64,000 nt of DNA from Saprospiraceae bacterium (GCA_026986005.1 JALSPK010000174.1:1-64000); one strand, 5' to 3'. Counted from the first letter of the stretch, positions 55,377 through 64,000 are shown. Notes: generated from the sequence alone by a model not told the origin. Numbers and translations: made by a program.

Positions 55377-55416
55377 ACTTTATAGACAGGCACTATCTAG
55401 TATCTGTCCATAAGGT
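55377..55416. repeat. two abutting ends of the palindromic repeat family
   Basis: ACTTTATAGACAGGCACTA (55377-55395) is a right end and 55398-55416 is an inverted left end; they match over 15 of 19 bases and are 2 bases apart. The same end-to-end layout is seen at 17104-17141. It lies 25 bp after the EF-G-like stop. Confidence 0.65.
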
Positions 55417-55429
55417 CAGGAGATTGAAA

Positions 55430-55533
55430 TAGAATGTTCGAGTCTGAGGCTTGATAAATGTTTGAAATCAAGGAGTTGATTTTCGTCGATGGCAGTTTCA
55501 AACACAAGTATAACGAAGGGATAGGACATTCTA
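55430..55533. other. unexplained structured intergenic stretch
   Basis: Nested inverted repeats can be read here: 55430-55439 with 55524-55533 (one G-T pair), TGTTTGAAA with TTTCAAACA further in, and an inner AAATCAA/TTGATTT hairpin. The stretch is less AT-rich than its surroundings and follows a left end of the palindromic repeat, so it may be the remnant of an insertion element or a non-coding RNA. It carries no coding frame. Confidence 0.4.
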
Positions 55534-55596
55534 GAAGGGCTCTGAACAGGGTGTCTTTTTTGTTAAAAAAATAGTATAGTATTAAAAATAATAATT

Positions 55597-56574
55597 ATGT
55601 CCATTGTAATAACCGGAGCCGCAGGATTTATTGGGTCCGGGATGATTTCTTATTTTAACCAAAAGTATTCTAGCAAATCAATTATTGCTATTGATGATTT
55701 TTCAAGGGAAGATAAAAACAGAAATCTTGAAGGTAAATCAATTGATGAATATGTGAATAGAGAAAGTTTTATCACAAAAGATGGTTTTAGTTTTAAGGAC
55801 GTTGAATTGATAGTGCATCTCGGAGCGAGGACAGATACTACTGAAATGAATGTTGATGTATTTAACATACTAAATCTAAATTATTCTAAAGATATTTGGA
55901 AAATTGCTGTTGCCAATAATATACCATTGATTTATGCCTCAAGTGCAGCGACTTATGGCGGCGGAGAACTGGGATATGATGATGATGAATCAATTATCCC
56001 AAATCTAAAACCTCTCAATCCTTATGGAGAATCTAAAAATGAATTTGACAAATGGGTGTTGATACAGGAAAATAGGCCACCATTTTGGGCAGGTCTGAAG
56101 TTTTTTAATGTATTTGGACCAAATGAATATCATAAAGGAAGAATGGCTTCGGTTATATTGCATGCTTTTAATCAAATAAATACAACAGGGCAGATGAATT
56201 TGTTTAGATCTCACAATCCCGATTTTAAAAATGGTGAGCAAATAAGAGATTTTGTTTATGTGAAAGATGTTTTTAAAGTCATTGATTTTTTAAGCAATAA
56301 TCAGGAAAAAGTCGATAGTGGTATTTATAATTTAGGTACGGCAAAGGCTAGGACATTTATGGATTTGACGAATAGTGTTTTTTACGCATTAGGCAAAAAG
56401 CCGGTAATCCGGTTTGTTGATACACCAATAGATATCAGAGATAAATATCAGTATTATACGCAGGCCAATATGGATAAACTAAGACGGCAGGGATATTTGG
56501 AAGCATTTTATTCATTGGAGAAAGGAGTTGTCGAGTATGTACAAGATTATCTGATAGGGGGAAAGTATTATTGA
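55597..56574 (+). CDS. hldD: ADP-L-glycero-D-manno-heptose 6-epimerase
   Basis: The enzyme makes ADP-L-glycero-D-manno-heptose for the lipopolysaccharide inner core. The 325-residue SDR-type protein has Gly-Ala-Ala-Gly-Phe-Ile-Gly near its start, the Asp-Asp-Phe-Ser cofactor segment, Gly-Ala-Arg-Thr-Asp-Thr-Thr, the Ser-Ser-Ala-Ala-Thr-Tyr-Gly loop and catalytic Tyr-Gly-Glu-Ser-Lys. Asn-Val-Phe-Gly-Pro-Asn-Glu-Tyr-His-Lys is typical of HldD. It is 9 bp upstream of nnrE. Confidence 0.93.
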   Translation: MSIVITGAAGFIGSGMISYFNQKYSSKSIIAIDDFSREDKNRNLEGKSIDEYVNRESFITKDGFSFKDVELIVHLGARTDTTEMNVDVFNILNLNYSKDIWKIAVANNIPLIYASSAATYGGGELGYDDDESIIPNLKPLNPYGESKNEFDKWVLIQENRPPFWAGLKFFNVFGPNEYHKGRMASVILHAFNQINTTGQMNLFRSHNPDFKNGEQIRDFVYVKDVFKVIDFLSNNQEKVDSGIYNLGTAKARTFMDLTNSVFYALGKKPVIRFVDTPIDIRDKYQYYTQANMDKLRRQGYLEAFYSLEKGVVEYVQDYLIGGKYY

Positions 56575-56583
56575 AAACAAATT

Positions 56584-57315
56584 ATGGGATATAATATACC
56601 GATTAGTAAAGGAGAAATACCGTTTATTACAACTAAACAAATGATTGAAGTGGATAGGCTGATGATTGAAAAGTACAATATCAATCTTGTTCAAATGATG
56701 GAAAATGCAGGCCGATGTCTTGCAATAGTAGTCAGGGATGCAATAATTTTGAATGATGGTAGTAAAGTGTTGATAATAGCAGGTGCAGGTGGCAATGGAG
56801 GTGGAGGTATGACTTCAGCTAGGAGACTATATAATTGGGGGTATGATGTAAATGTATTGATAACATCCGACAGGAATAAATATCAAGGAACAATCAAATC
56901 TCAGTTACGAATATTAGAGAATATTGGGGTTAGTATAGTGGAGCAAAAGGATTTTGCTTTTGAGCAACATTATGATGTAATTGTTGATGCAATGATAGGA
57001 TACAGTCTAAAAGGAGAGTTGCGTAAAAATGCGATTCGAATAGTAAATTGGGTCAATCAAAGCAAATCATTTGTAGTCTCACTTGATGTGCCTTCAGGTA
57101 TTGATTCTACTACAGGGGAGCTTCGACCTGTTTGTGTGAATGCAAATACAACTATCACACTGGCATTGCCTAAGATTGGATTCAGAAAAAGGGAGAGTGA
57201 GATAGGTAGACTTTTGCTTGCGGACATTAGTGTTCCTACCGGGCTTTACGAACAAGGTTTAGGAATAAAGGTTGATAGTATTTTTAGTAAAAGTGATATT
57301 GTTGAGCTGCGGTAG
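56584..57315 (+). CDS. nnrE: NAD(P)H-hydrate epimerase
   Basis: NnrE converts the R form of damaged NAD(P)H hydrate to the S form that can be repaired. The 243-residue protein is the YjeF N-terminal domain only, with Gln-Met-Met-Glu-Asn-Ala-Gly, the Gly-Ala-Gly-Gly-Asn-Gly-Gly-Gly-Gly loop, Asp-Ala-Met-Ile-Gly and Ser-Leu-Asp-Val-Pro-Ser-Gly-Ile-Asp. In many bacteria this domain is fused to the ADP-dependent dehydratase NnrD; that part is absent here and would have to be encoded elsewhere. Confidence 0.9.
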   Translation: MGYNIPISKGEIPFITTKQMIEVDRLMIEKYNINLVQMMENAGRCLAIVVRDAIILNDGSKVLIIAGAGGNGGGGMTSARRLYNWGYDVNVLITSDRNKYQGTIKSQLRILENIGVSIVEQKDFAFEQHYDVIVDAMIGYSLKGELRKNAIRIVNWVNQSKSFVVSLDVPSGIDSTTGELRPVCVNANTTITLALPKIGFRKRESEIGRLLLADISVPTGLYEQGLGIKVDSIFSKSDIVELR

Positions 57316-57387
57316 GCAATTAAGCTAAACCATCAAAGGGTTTTGTAATAATACAAAGATATTTTATAGCTTTTAATAAAACTTAGT

Positions 57388-57395
57388 TACTTTTG
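57388..57395 (+). promoter_or_regulatory. -7 box of a likely promoter for the DUF5606 gene
   Basis: TACTTTTG is an exact TAnnTTTG box located 25 bases before the start codon. I see no clear TTG at the usual distance upstream. Confidence 0.4.
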
Positions 57396-57419
57396 CGATT
57401 TAAATCAAATAAAAAATAG

Positions 57420-57824
57420 ATGAAACTTGATAAATATATTGCAGTAAGTGGTTTTCCCGGATTGTTTGAGTTAGTTAATACCCGAAGCAATGGGTTATTG
57501 ATTGGTGATTTGGATACCGGCAAAACGAGGTTTGTGTCTACTAGAAAACATCAATTTACGCCCTTAGGGACTATTGCTATTTATACTTATGATGATTCTA
57601 CAGAGTTGAGTGTTATTTTTAAGACAATGTTTGAAAAGAAAGAAGAGCATCCTATTGTTGCATACAACTCTGATTCTGCTACAATCAAGGAGTATTTTGG
57701 AAAAATATTACCTGATTATGACCCAGATAGAGTGCATACTAGTGATATGAAAAAAGTGATTAAGTGGTATGGTTTCTTAGACAAAAGGGGCTTGCTCACT
57801 TTTGAAAGCGATGAGGAAGAATAG
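57420..57824 (+). CDS. DUF5606 family protein
   Basis: The 134-residue protein matches DUF5606, a small Bacteroidota family of unknown role. It starts Met-Lys-Leu-Asp-Lys-Tyr-Ile-Ala-Val-Ser-Gly and has Gly-Leu-Phe-Glu-Leu-Val followed by small beta strands; the C-terminal part (about 85-134) is helical and acidic. It has no signal or membrane segment. It converges with mutS2, with one base between the stop codons. Confidence 0.85.
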   Translation: MKLDKYIAVSGFPGLFELVNTRSNGLLIGDLDTGKTRFVSTRKHQFTPLGTIAIYTYDDSTELSVIFKTMFEKKEEHPIVAYNSDSATIKEYFGKILPDYDPDRVHTSDMKKVIKWYGFLDKRGLLTFESDEEE

Positions 57825-57825
57825 A

Positions 57826-60207
57826 TTATTTTAATTTCACAAAAGTGATTCCATCTCCTCCTTGGTCTAAAGGCGGATGCCACAGTTCTTCAATGGTGTC
57901 GTATTGCTTGGAGATTTGTTTTACTGTATTGCGTAAGATACCATTTCCTTTGCCGTGCAATACTTTCAATAGACTAGCACTTGAAAGAAGAGCATTGTCA
58001 AAAAACTCTTGGAGAGTATCCATCGCCTCTGTTTTTGAGTAGCCTCTTATATCAATTGTCGTTTCAAATTTTGTGGACTTTGCAAATATTTTGGTTTTTA
58101 TGCTAGCAGAGCTATTCATTGCGATAGGTTTTTTAGAAGGAATCAGGTCATGAAGAGGAACTGTTATAGTCATATTGCCTGTTTCTATTTCTGCTTTATT
58201 TTTTGATATCTTCAGTAATTGTCCAAAAATATTTCCGGATTTTAATTTGACATAATCACCATTTTTAAGTTGTTTCCAGTCTTTTTCAGTTGCAACGATG
58301 ATGTTTTTACTTAGTTCTTTGGAGTCTTCGATTATATTTTTCTTTTTATCAGAAATATTTTGGGCTAGTTTTTTGGCATCTTCAATTTTCTGATTTTTTC
58401 TTAAGTCCCGTATCAAATTATGTACTTCTTTGCCGGATTTGTTGAGTTCGATTAGTTTCAATTGCTTTTTCTCCAGCTTAAGCTTCTTTTTTGCAAAGTC
58501 GAGTTCTTTTTGCATTGATTGATATTTAGCTGTAAGTTTATCCAATTGCAACTCTTTTTTCTTAAGAGTGAGTATCTTATTTTCAAGTTCAGCTTTATCA
58601 CTTTGCAAGTCAACTAAAAGCTCCTCTATTTTTTTTATATTTTTGCCGGCTTTAAATCTGGCATAGTTGAGTATTTTTTTAGGTAATCCTGTATTTTGAG
58701 CTATTTCGAATGCAAAAGAACTCCCCGGTTTTCCTAAAATCAATTGATATGTCGGATGCATTTTTTTCTTATCAAAATGCATTGCAGCATTAATTATGCC
58801 TTTTGTTTTAAAGGCATAAACTTTTATATTGCTATAATGTGTTGTTAATACTCCCCACGATTTGACAATATTGAGCTCCTTAAGAATAGCCTCAGCTATA
58901 GCACCCCCTATTTTTGGGTCTGTACCTGAACCAAATTCATCAATTAAGATTAATGACTCATTGTCTGAATTATTTAAAAAAGTTTTCATGTTTTTAAGTC
59001 TCGAACTATATGTGCTCAAGTCATCTTCTACTGATTGTTGATCACCTATATCAGCAAAAATCTTTTTAAAAATCCCTAATTTTGATTTGGCATCTGCAGG
59101 GATTAAAAATCCTGATTGTGCCATCATTTGAAGTAATCCTACCGCTTTTAATGTTATGGATTTGCCTCCGGCATTAGGTCCACTTATCACTAATATTCTA
59201 TTGCCTTTTTTTAAATGCAAATCAAATGGAATCGTTTTTGTTTCCGTATTTTTATTTTTAAGATACAATATAGGATGAAAAGCTTTTACAAAATATAGCC
59301 CGGGTTTTGGATCTAGTATTGGCTTATTGGCTTTCGTTTGAATTGCGATATGTGCTTTTGCAGAAATAACATCAAACTCTACCATGATATCAAGACTATT
59401 CCTTATTGTCTCAATGTAGGGACGAAGGTTATTGCTTAGTTTTTTAAGGATTTTGTAGATCTCTTTTTTTAATTCAGCATCTAGATTGAACAAATCATTG
59501 TTGAGACCAATTATCAATTCAGGTTCTATGTATACAGTTTTGCCTGTAGCAGATTCATCATGGATAATACCTTTGATTTTCCTTTTATTTTCTGCAGGAA
59601 GTATAAGGACTCTTCTTCCGTTTCTGTATGTTTCGATAGTTTCACTGAGCAATCCTTTGCTTTTGAGGTCAGTTGCAATGGTATTGAAAACCTTGTTTAT
59701 TTCAATTTGTTTGGATCTGATAGACCTTGATATTCGCATCAGTTCCGGTGAAGAATTTGGTTTTATCTCTCCGTTTTCATCCAATACTTCATCTATTATT
59801 GTATTAAGCTCTTGTGGTATATCAATGAGAAGTGATAATTCTCCAAGAGTAGGGTATTGTTCTTTGCGCAATGGAGTGAAGTATTTTTTTAAGTTGATAG
59901 CTCCTTTTATAATTGCGTTTATTTCCTGCAAGGTTTCAATAGATAATACAAAACCAATAATTCTCAAATTTTTCAAATGCTCTTCTACATCAGTATAGTT
60001 ATGAATAATAAGAGGAGAATCGCCGGAAATCGATGTTTTCATCTCATCTACTTGAAGAAGTTTAATTTCAAGTGAATCTATATCGGATATAAAGGGAGTA
60101 TTATCCAATTTTATTTTGCCTAAAAGTCCTGTGCAGTAAGATTTAGTAAGACTAATAATCTTATCATATTCAAGAGTATTTGTTATATTATTGGGATAAA
60201 GTTGCAT
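57826..60207 (-). CDS. mutS2: MutS2 family ATPase/endonuclease with Smr domain
   Basis: MutS2 binds branched DNA and, through its Smr domain, cuts nucleic acids; it also rescues collided ribosomes in some bacteria. The 793-residue protein has the MutS clamp helices, Walker A Gly-Pro-Asn-Ala-Gly-Gly-Lys-Ser, Walker B Leu-Ile-Asp-Glu-Phe-Gly-Ser-Gly-Thr-Asp-Pro, a long coiled coil (about 510-640) and a C-terminal Smr domain with Ile-Asp-Ile-Arg-Gly and His-Gly-Lys-Gly-Asn-Gly. All parts are complete. Confidence 0.94.
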   Translation of the reverse strand: MQLYPNNITNTLEYDKIISLTKSYCTGLLGKIKLDNTPFISDIDSLEIKLLQVDEMKTSISGDSPLIIHNYTDVEEHLKNLRIIGFVLSIETLQEINAIIKGAINLKKYFTPLRKEQYPTLGELSLLIDIPQELNTIIDEVLDENGEIKPNSSPELMRISRSIRSKQIEINKVFNTIATDLKSKGLLSETIETYRNGRRVLILPAENKRKIKGIIHDESATGKTVYIEPELIIGLNNDLFNLDAELKKEIYKILKKLSNNLRPYIETIRNSLDIMVEFDVISAKAHIAIQTKANKPILDPKPGLYFVKAFHPILYLKNKNTETKTIPFDLHLKKGNRILVISGPNAGGKSITLKAVGLLQMMAQSGFLIPADAKSKLGIFKKIFADIGDQQSVEDDLSTYSSRLKNMKTFLNNSDNESLILIDEFGSGTDPKIGGAIAEAILKELNIVKSWGVLTTHYSNIKVYAFKTKGIINAAMHFDKKKMHPTYQLILGKPGSSFAFEIAQNTGLPKKILNYARFKAGKNIKKIEELLVDLQSDKAELENKILTLKKKELQLDKLTAKYQSMQKELDFAKKKLKLEKKQLKLIELNKSGKEVHNLIRDLRKNQKIEDAKKLAQNISDKKKNIIEDSKELSKNIIVATEKDWKQLKNGDYVKLKSGNIFGQLLKISKNKAEIETGNMTITVPLHDLIPSKKPIAMNSSASIKTKIFAKSTKFETTIDIRGYSKTEAMDTLQEFFDNALLSSASLLKVLHGKGNGILRNTVKQISKQYDTIEELWHPPLDQGGDGITFVKLK

Positions 60208-60314
60208 TTAATCCTATTTGTTGGGTGCGAAGGTACATAAAGGAATGAAATGTAAAATTATTTCTTTGATTTTATTTTTAAACTATTTCGTGATAGAATT
60301 ATAATAAAATAAGT

Positions 60315-60322
60315 TATTTTTG
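60315..60322 (+). promoter_or_regulatory. -7 box of a likely promoter for holA
   Basis: TATTTTTG is an exact TAnnTTTG box, 17 bases before the TTG start of holA; the transcript leader would be very short. Confidence 0.4.
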
Positions 60323-60338
60323 CAAAAAATAAAGAAAG

Positions 60339-61337
60339 TTGACATTTGATAAAATTTTGGAAAGTATTAAAAAAAAGGATTTCTCGCCGGTGTATTTTTT
60401 ACATGGAGAGGAGGCATTTTTTATTGAGAAAATTGTAGAGGCTATTCAGGAAGGTGTGCTTTCAGAGCAAGAAAGAGATTTTAATCAAATGGTTTTCTAT
60501 GGCAAAGATGCATTAGCAAAAAGCATAATTGGAAGTGCAAGGCAATATCCTATGATGGCACAAAAGAGGGTAGTGATATTGAAGGAAGCACAGCAAATGC
60601 GAACTCTTCAGGATTTATTACCATATATTGAAAAGCCGGTCAATTCTACAGTTTTAGTTATTGCATATAAAGGGAAAAAAATGGATATGCGTAGTTCCTT
60701 TGCTAGAAAAATCAAAGAGAACGCAATTTTATTTGAATCAAAAAAGCTGTATGAAAATCAAGTAGGTAGTTGGATAAAGACCTATTCGAAAAGCAAGGGT
60801 ATGACGATGTCTAATGATGCATGTAGTCTTATGACGGTATTATTGGGAACGGAATTGTCAAAAATAGATAATGAACTGGATAAATTGAAAATTGCAGTTG
60901 GTATTGACAGAAAGGTAGAATTGATAGATGTAAAGAATAATATCGGACTGAGTAGGGAATATAATGTGTTTGAATTGAATAATGCCCTTGGGGCAAAAGA
61001 TGTAGCAAAAGTTTTTAGAATTATTGATGTATTCAGTACAAATATTAAGCAGTATCCTATTATTTACATAATTATCACGCTTTATGGATATTTTTCTAAG
61101 GTTCTGATAGTGTCAGAAAATATTAGGAAGTCAGACGATGAATTAAGCAAACTGGCAAAATTTAATAAGTTTTTTGCTAGGGATTATAGGTTGGCTGCAA
61201 AAAATTACTCGCGAAATAAATTGATTGAGATTATAAGTATTTTGAAAGAGTATGATTTGAAAGCAAAAGGAGTAGAAGTGAGGGCAGTAGATCAAATAGG
61301 GATTATGAAAGAGATGATGTTGAAAATATTATCATAA
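60339..61337 (+). CDS. holA: DNA polymerase III delta subunit
   Basis: HolA is the clamp-loader subunit that opens the sliding clamp. The 332-residue protein has Pro-Val-Tyr-Phe-Leu-His-Gly-Glu-Glu-Ala-Phe-Phe-Ile near the N-terminus, a typical delta signature, and an AAA-like body with Thr-Glu-Leu-Ser-Lys-Ile-Asp-Asn-Glu-Leu-Asp-Lys-Leu. The start is TTG at 60339; no ATG gives the full conserved N-terminus. It diverges from mutS2. Confidence 0.9.
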   Translation: MTFDKILESIKKKDFSPVYFLHGEEAFFIEKIVEAIQEGVLSEQERDFNQMVFYGKDALAKSIIGSARQYPMMAQKRVVILKEAQQMRTLQDLLPYIEKPVNSTVLVIAYKGKKMDMRSSFARKIKENAILFESKKLYENQVGSWIKTYSKSKGMTMSNDACSLMTVLLGTELSKIDNELDKLKIAVGIDRKVELIDVKNNIGLSREYNVFELNNALGAKDVAKVFRIIDVFSTNIKQYPIIYIIITLYGYFSKVLIVSENIRKSDDELSKLAKFNKFFARDYRLAAKNYSRNKLIEIISILKEYDLKAKGVEVRAVDQIGIMKEMMLKILS

Positions 61338-61449
61338 ATAATATTGCAAAACATAATATTTAATAATTTGTTTTGTTTATGATAGGTAGAATGTAAATGA
61401 TTTGAAAGATACGTATGTTTTAAAACATATTGATAAGAATAATTGATGT

Positions 61450-62262
61450 ATGCAAATTAAAAAGCTGTTTTTTGTTTTATTATTGATTGTGACTGTACAG
61501 TTGAATGTAAAATCACAAGGATACGAGTTAGGGGGATGGTTAGGTATTTCCAATTATTTTGGAGATTTGAACCCTACTTTTAATCTAAGAAAACCGGGTC
61601 TTGCTGGAGGTGTGAACTTAAGGGTTTTGTTTAATGATAGAATATCTTATAAATCAACAATAAGCCTTACTCGTTTTGGTGCCAATGATAAATACGCAAC
61701 GAATTCTTTTGATAAAAAAAGGAATCTGAGTTTTAAAACATTTATAGTAGACTTTAACAATCAGATTGAATTCAATTTTTTGCCTTATGTGCATGGTTCA
61801 TCTGATTATTTCACCCCGTATTTGGCTGGAGGGCTGAATGTGTTTTATTATGATCCGAAAGCAGAATATGAAGGGAAGTATTATAGTTTGAGAGAGTTGG
61901 GAACAGAAGGACAGGCGCTAGGTGAGGAGTATTTTCAGTATTCTGCGGGGTTATCTGTTGGAGGCGGTTTGAAATGGGATATTTCTACAACTTTGAGTAT
62001 GAATATTGAAATGAGTTACCGTTTTATTTTTACAGACTACTTGGATGATGTGAGTAAGTCGTATCCCAATGTTAGAGAATTGAGATCTCTAAGAGGTGAT
62101 ATCGCGGTTAAATTATCGGATAGATCGGGTATACCCGGATTTGCAATACAGGGAAAGCAAAGGGGTAATAGTAGGGATAATGACCGTTTTTCATTTATTC
62201 AACTGAGCATGATGTATTATTTTGGATCATTAACATGTCCTCCGATAAATAGATTTGATTAA
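61450..62262 (+). CDS. DUF6089 family outer-membrane protein
   Basis: The 270-residue protein has a signal peptide ending Val-Lys-Ser-Gln (about 1-23) and an OmpA-like eight-strand barrel pattern. It matches DUF6089: Glu-Leu-Gly-Gly-Trp-Leu-Gly-Ile-Ser-Asn-Tyr-Phe-Gly-Asp-Leu-Asn at the start and a Tyr-Phe-Gly-Ser strand near the end. The function is unknown; the family is common in the Bacteroidota outer membrane. Confidence 0.85.
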   Translation: MQIKKLFFVLLLIVTVQLNVKSQGYELGGWLGISNYFGDLNPTFNLRKPGLAGGVNLRVLFNDRISYKSTISLTRFGANDKYATNSFDKKRNLSFKTFIVDFNNQIEFNFLPYVHGSSDYFTPYLAGGLNVFYYDPKAEYEGKYYSLRELGTEGQALGEEYFQYSAGLSVGGGLKWDISTTLSMNIEMSYRFIFTDYLDDVSKSYPNVRELRSLRGDIAVKLSDRSGIPGFAIQGKQRGNSRDNDRFSFIQLSMMYYFGSLTCPPINRFD

Positions 62263-62297
62263 GGGTATTTTTTTTTAACACTAATTAAAATGTATTG

Positions 62298-62705
62298 ATG
62301 ATACAGCAAATAGAAATAAATTTGGCCGTACATAGCAGGGGTTTTCATCTAATTACCGAAGAAATATTAAGGCAGATAGAGTTGCCGGATGCAGGAATAA
62401 TGAATGTATTTATTAAGCATACATCAGCAAGCCTTACCATAAACGAAAACTTTGATTCGACAGTTTTAGATGATTTTGAAACAGTATTTAATTTGATGGT
62501 ACCGGAAGATATGCCTTATTATACTCATACAGTAGAAGGCTCTGATGATATGCCGGCGCATATTAAATCCAGTTTGACTGATAGTTCAATAAATATACCT
62601 ATTTCAGAAGGAAGGCTCAATCTTGGGGAATGGCAAGGTATTTATTTATGTGAATTTAGGAATAAAGCACGGTCTAGAAAACTTGTAATTACTATTTACT
62701 CATAG
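62298..62705 (+). CDS. YjbQ family protein (UPF0047)
   Basis: The protein has 135 residues from the ATG at 62298 (an in-frame TTG precedes it directly). It carries the family signature His-Thr-Ser-Ala-Ser-Leu-Thr-Ile-Asn-Glu-Asn near 45 and Gly-Glu-Trp-Gln-Gly-Ile-Tyr-Leu-Cys-Glu-Phe near the end. Some members have thiamine phosphate synthase activity in vitro, but the true role is not settled. Confidence 0.9.
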   Translation: MIQQIEINLAVHSRGFHLITEEILRQIELPDAGIMNVFIKHTSASLTINENFDSTVLDDFETVFNLMVPEDMPYYTHTVEGSDDMPAHIKSSLTDSSINIPISEGRLNLGEWQGIYLCEFRNKARSRKLVITIYS

Positions 62706-62744
62706 ACTTTTTTACATAGCTGTAAAAAGCCATAATGGATTTAT

Positions 62745-63794
62745 ATGGAAATTTTTAAAAGATATCGTTTTCTTTTTTTTATTGTTGTTTTGACTTCAAT
62801 TTTTGGTTGTGGAGGTAAAGGTTATGACCAAAAGAAAAGAGCTGTTGATATAATAAGATACGACAGGCTTATTTTTGGGATTGAAAAAAGTAATATAAAA
62901 CGAGAGTTTGAGGCGATAAAAACTGATTTTCCTGCAATGACAGATATTTACTTTGGAAAAGTTTTGGAAATGCCTGGTTATAAAACAAATGATTCTATTT
63001 TTTACAAAGAATTGAAGACATTTATTACTGACTCGTCCATGGTGAATTTGTTTGATTTATGTGAAAAAGAATTTGGGGAAATGGATGAAATAAAGCTTGA
63101 ATTTGCTAATATTTTTGCTAAAGCCAAGAAAATGTATAGTGGTATTGAGATTCCAAAAGTTTACTCTTGTATCTCCGGATTTGCAATACAACGATTTTTA
63201 TTTAATGATAATAGTGGAGAAGCTCTAGCTTTTAGTTTGGATATGTTTTTAGGTGATAGGTTTGATTATAGTAGGTTGGAAAGAGGGCAAGGGACTTTTT
63301 CAGATTATTTTGTAAGAACTTACAATAAGGATTATTTGGTGAAAAAGGTTTTGGAATTGTGGTTAGAGGATGTGATAGGAAGTGATGATAATGAACGCGC
63401 TATTGACAAGATGATAAATAAAGGTAAAAAAATATTTTTTATAAAGCAATTAATGCCGGATATACAAGACACTATTCTATTAGATTATTCAAAAGAGCAG
63501 CTTGAATGGTTGAAAAATAATGAGCAAGAACTATGGTCATATATGATAAAGAAAAACTTGTTTTATACTACTAGTGATTATGAAATTAAAAGGTTAATAA
63601 GTCCCGGGCCTAATTCTCAAGCTTTGGGTATGCCTAGAAAATCACCGGGTATGACTGGGGTGTATATTGGATACAGAATAGTAAGTTCTTATATGAACAG
63701 ATACAGAGAGAAAACGATAGAGGATCTTTTAAAAGATAAAAATGCGCAAAAGATAATGTCTAAATCAGGATTTAAACCTAAAAGAAGAAGCTAA
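62745..63794 (+). CDS. gldB: gliding motility lipoprotein GldB
   Basis: GldB is an envelope lipoprotein needed for gliding in Flavobacterium and is widely kept in Bacteroidota. The 349-residue protein has a lipoprotein signal ending Phe-Gly-Cys (Cys22) and the GldB body, with Arg-Tyr-Asp-Arg-Leu-Ile-Phe near 39-45 and a conserved Phe-Leu-Gly-Asp-Arg-Phe-Asp-Tyr. An 8-pair hairpin with a 4-base loop (62709-62728) lies in the gap before it. The stop is directly followed by the start of the transporter gene. Confidence 0.9.
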   Translation: MEIFKRYRFLFFIVVLTSIFGCGGKGYDQKKRAVDIIRYDRLIFGIEKSNIKREFEAIKTDFPAMTDIYFGKVLEMPGYKTNDSIFYKELKTFITDSSMVNLFDLCEKEFGEMDEIKLEFANIFAKAKKMYSGIEIPKVYSCISGFAIQRFLFNDNSGEALAFSLDMFLGDRFDYSRLERGQGTFSDYFVRTYNKDYLVKKVLELWLEDVIGSDDNERAIDKMINKGKKIFFIKQLMPDIQDTILLDYSKEQLEWLKNNEQELWSYMIKKNLFYTTSDYEIKRLISPGPNSQALGMPRKSPGMTGVYIGYRIVSSYMNRYREKTIEDLLKDKNAQKIMSKSGFKPKRRS

Positions 63795-64000
63795 TTGAAT
63801 AGTAATAATAGGATATTGAAATGGAATGATTGGTTTGCGTTTTTGGTGCTGAGCCTTATTTGGGGTACATCATTTATTTTGATAAAAAAATCATTAATTG
63901 CATTTGACAGCACTCAAGTTGCAAGTCTTAGGATTTTAATCGCTACAATAGCTTTTTTGCCTGTTGTGCTTGTAAATAGGAAAAAGATTGATTGGTCCAA
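63795..64000 (+). CDS. EamA/DMT-family transporter, 5' part only
   Basis: The gene begins with TTG directly after the gldB stop and runs off the window. The visible 68 residues include a first membrane helix with Leu-Ile-Trp-Gly-Thr-Ser-Phe-Ile-Leu-Ile-Lys-Lys, the usual start of EamA drug/metabolite transporters, and the beginning of the second helix after Ala-Ser-Leu-Arg. Substrate unknown. The zero-base spacing suggests it shares a transcript with gldB. Confidence 0.85.
   Translation, partial: MNSNNRILKWNDWFAFLVLSLIWGTSFILIKKSLIAFDSTQVASLRILIATIAFLPVVLVNRKKIDWS

Overview
The window looks like a chromosomal segment of an AT-rich member of the Bacteroidota. It has a porP-gldK-gldL-gldM-gldN type IX secretion (T9SS) locus, gldB, a SusC/SusD pair, T9SS type A and type B cargo proteins, two PorP/SprF proteins and several families typical of the phylum (DUF4292, DUF4837, DUF5606, DUF6089). 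Promoters of the TTG/TAnnTTTG type can be seen. The cargo-rich T9SS and the LuxR/HYR/SprB-type proteins suggest a Saprospiria- or Chitinophagia-like lineage, but the rank below phylum is a guess.

Region 1 (1-7517) is the accessory part and the main find. Two two-gene units, all on the plus strand, lie between three attC-like sites (37-112, 1739-1869, 7387-7517). Each site is an imperfect dyad; the middle one is bounded by GCACAAC and GTTGTGC, and the other two keep one of these boxes with a diverged partner. They look like integron gene cassettes; no integrase is visible, and it would be expected left of base 1 if present. Cassette 1 (about 107-1863) carries a DUF4365 nuclease-like protein translationally coupled to an unknown protein with an OB-fold-like C-terminus. 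Cassette 2 (about 1864-7511) carries a SF2 helicase fused to a PD-(D/E)XK nuclease plus a divergent Argonaute-like protein. By size, order and motifs this pair matches the DdmD/DdmE plasmid-elimination system known from Vibrio cholerae. The ddmD start codon and the last codons of ddmE lie at or inside the recombination sites.

Region 2 (7594-22982) is core genome: a minus-strand DUF4292-EnvC-HflX run, a plus-strand SusC/SusD pair, a methyltransferase, a membrane patatin-like lipase, and minus-strand cca and dusB. A short palindromic repeat family with TA flanks is scattered from here onward (10788, 17071-17286, 52941, 55377).

Region 3 (23090-32558) holds porP and gldKLMN (T9SS motor and periplasmic ring), then panC and an NtrY-like histidine kinase. 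Region 4 (32584-35818) is a three-gene minus-strand operon for surface polysaccharide. Region 5 (36135-45674) has a LuxR-type regulator with a Glu in place of the phospho-acceptor Asp, two giant T9SS cargo proteins carrying cohesin, dockerin and SprB-type modules, and a second PorP/SprF.

Region 6 (45704-64000) holds a glycosyltransferase, a DUF4837 lipoprotein, a sugar-kinase-like protein, TatD, tRNA-Ser(GGA), an ExbB/membrane protein/ExbD/ExbD energiser operon, an EF-G-like GTPase, heptose epimerase, NnrE, DUF5606, MutS2, HolA, DUF6089, YjbQ, GldB and the start of an EamA transporter that runs off the window.
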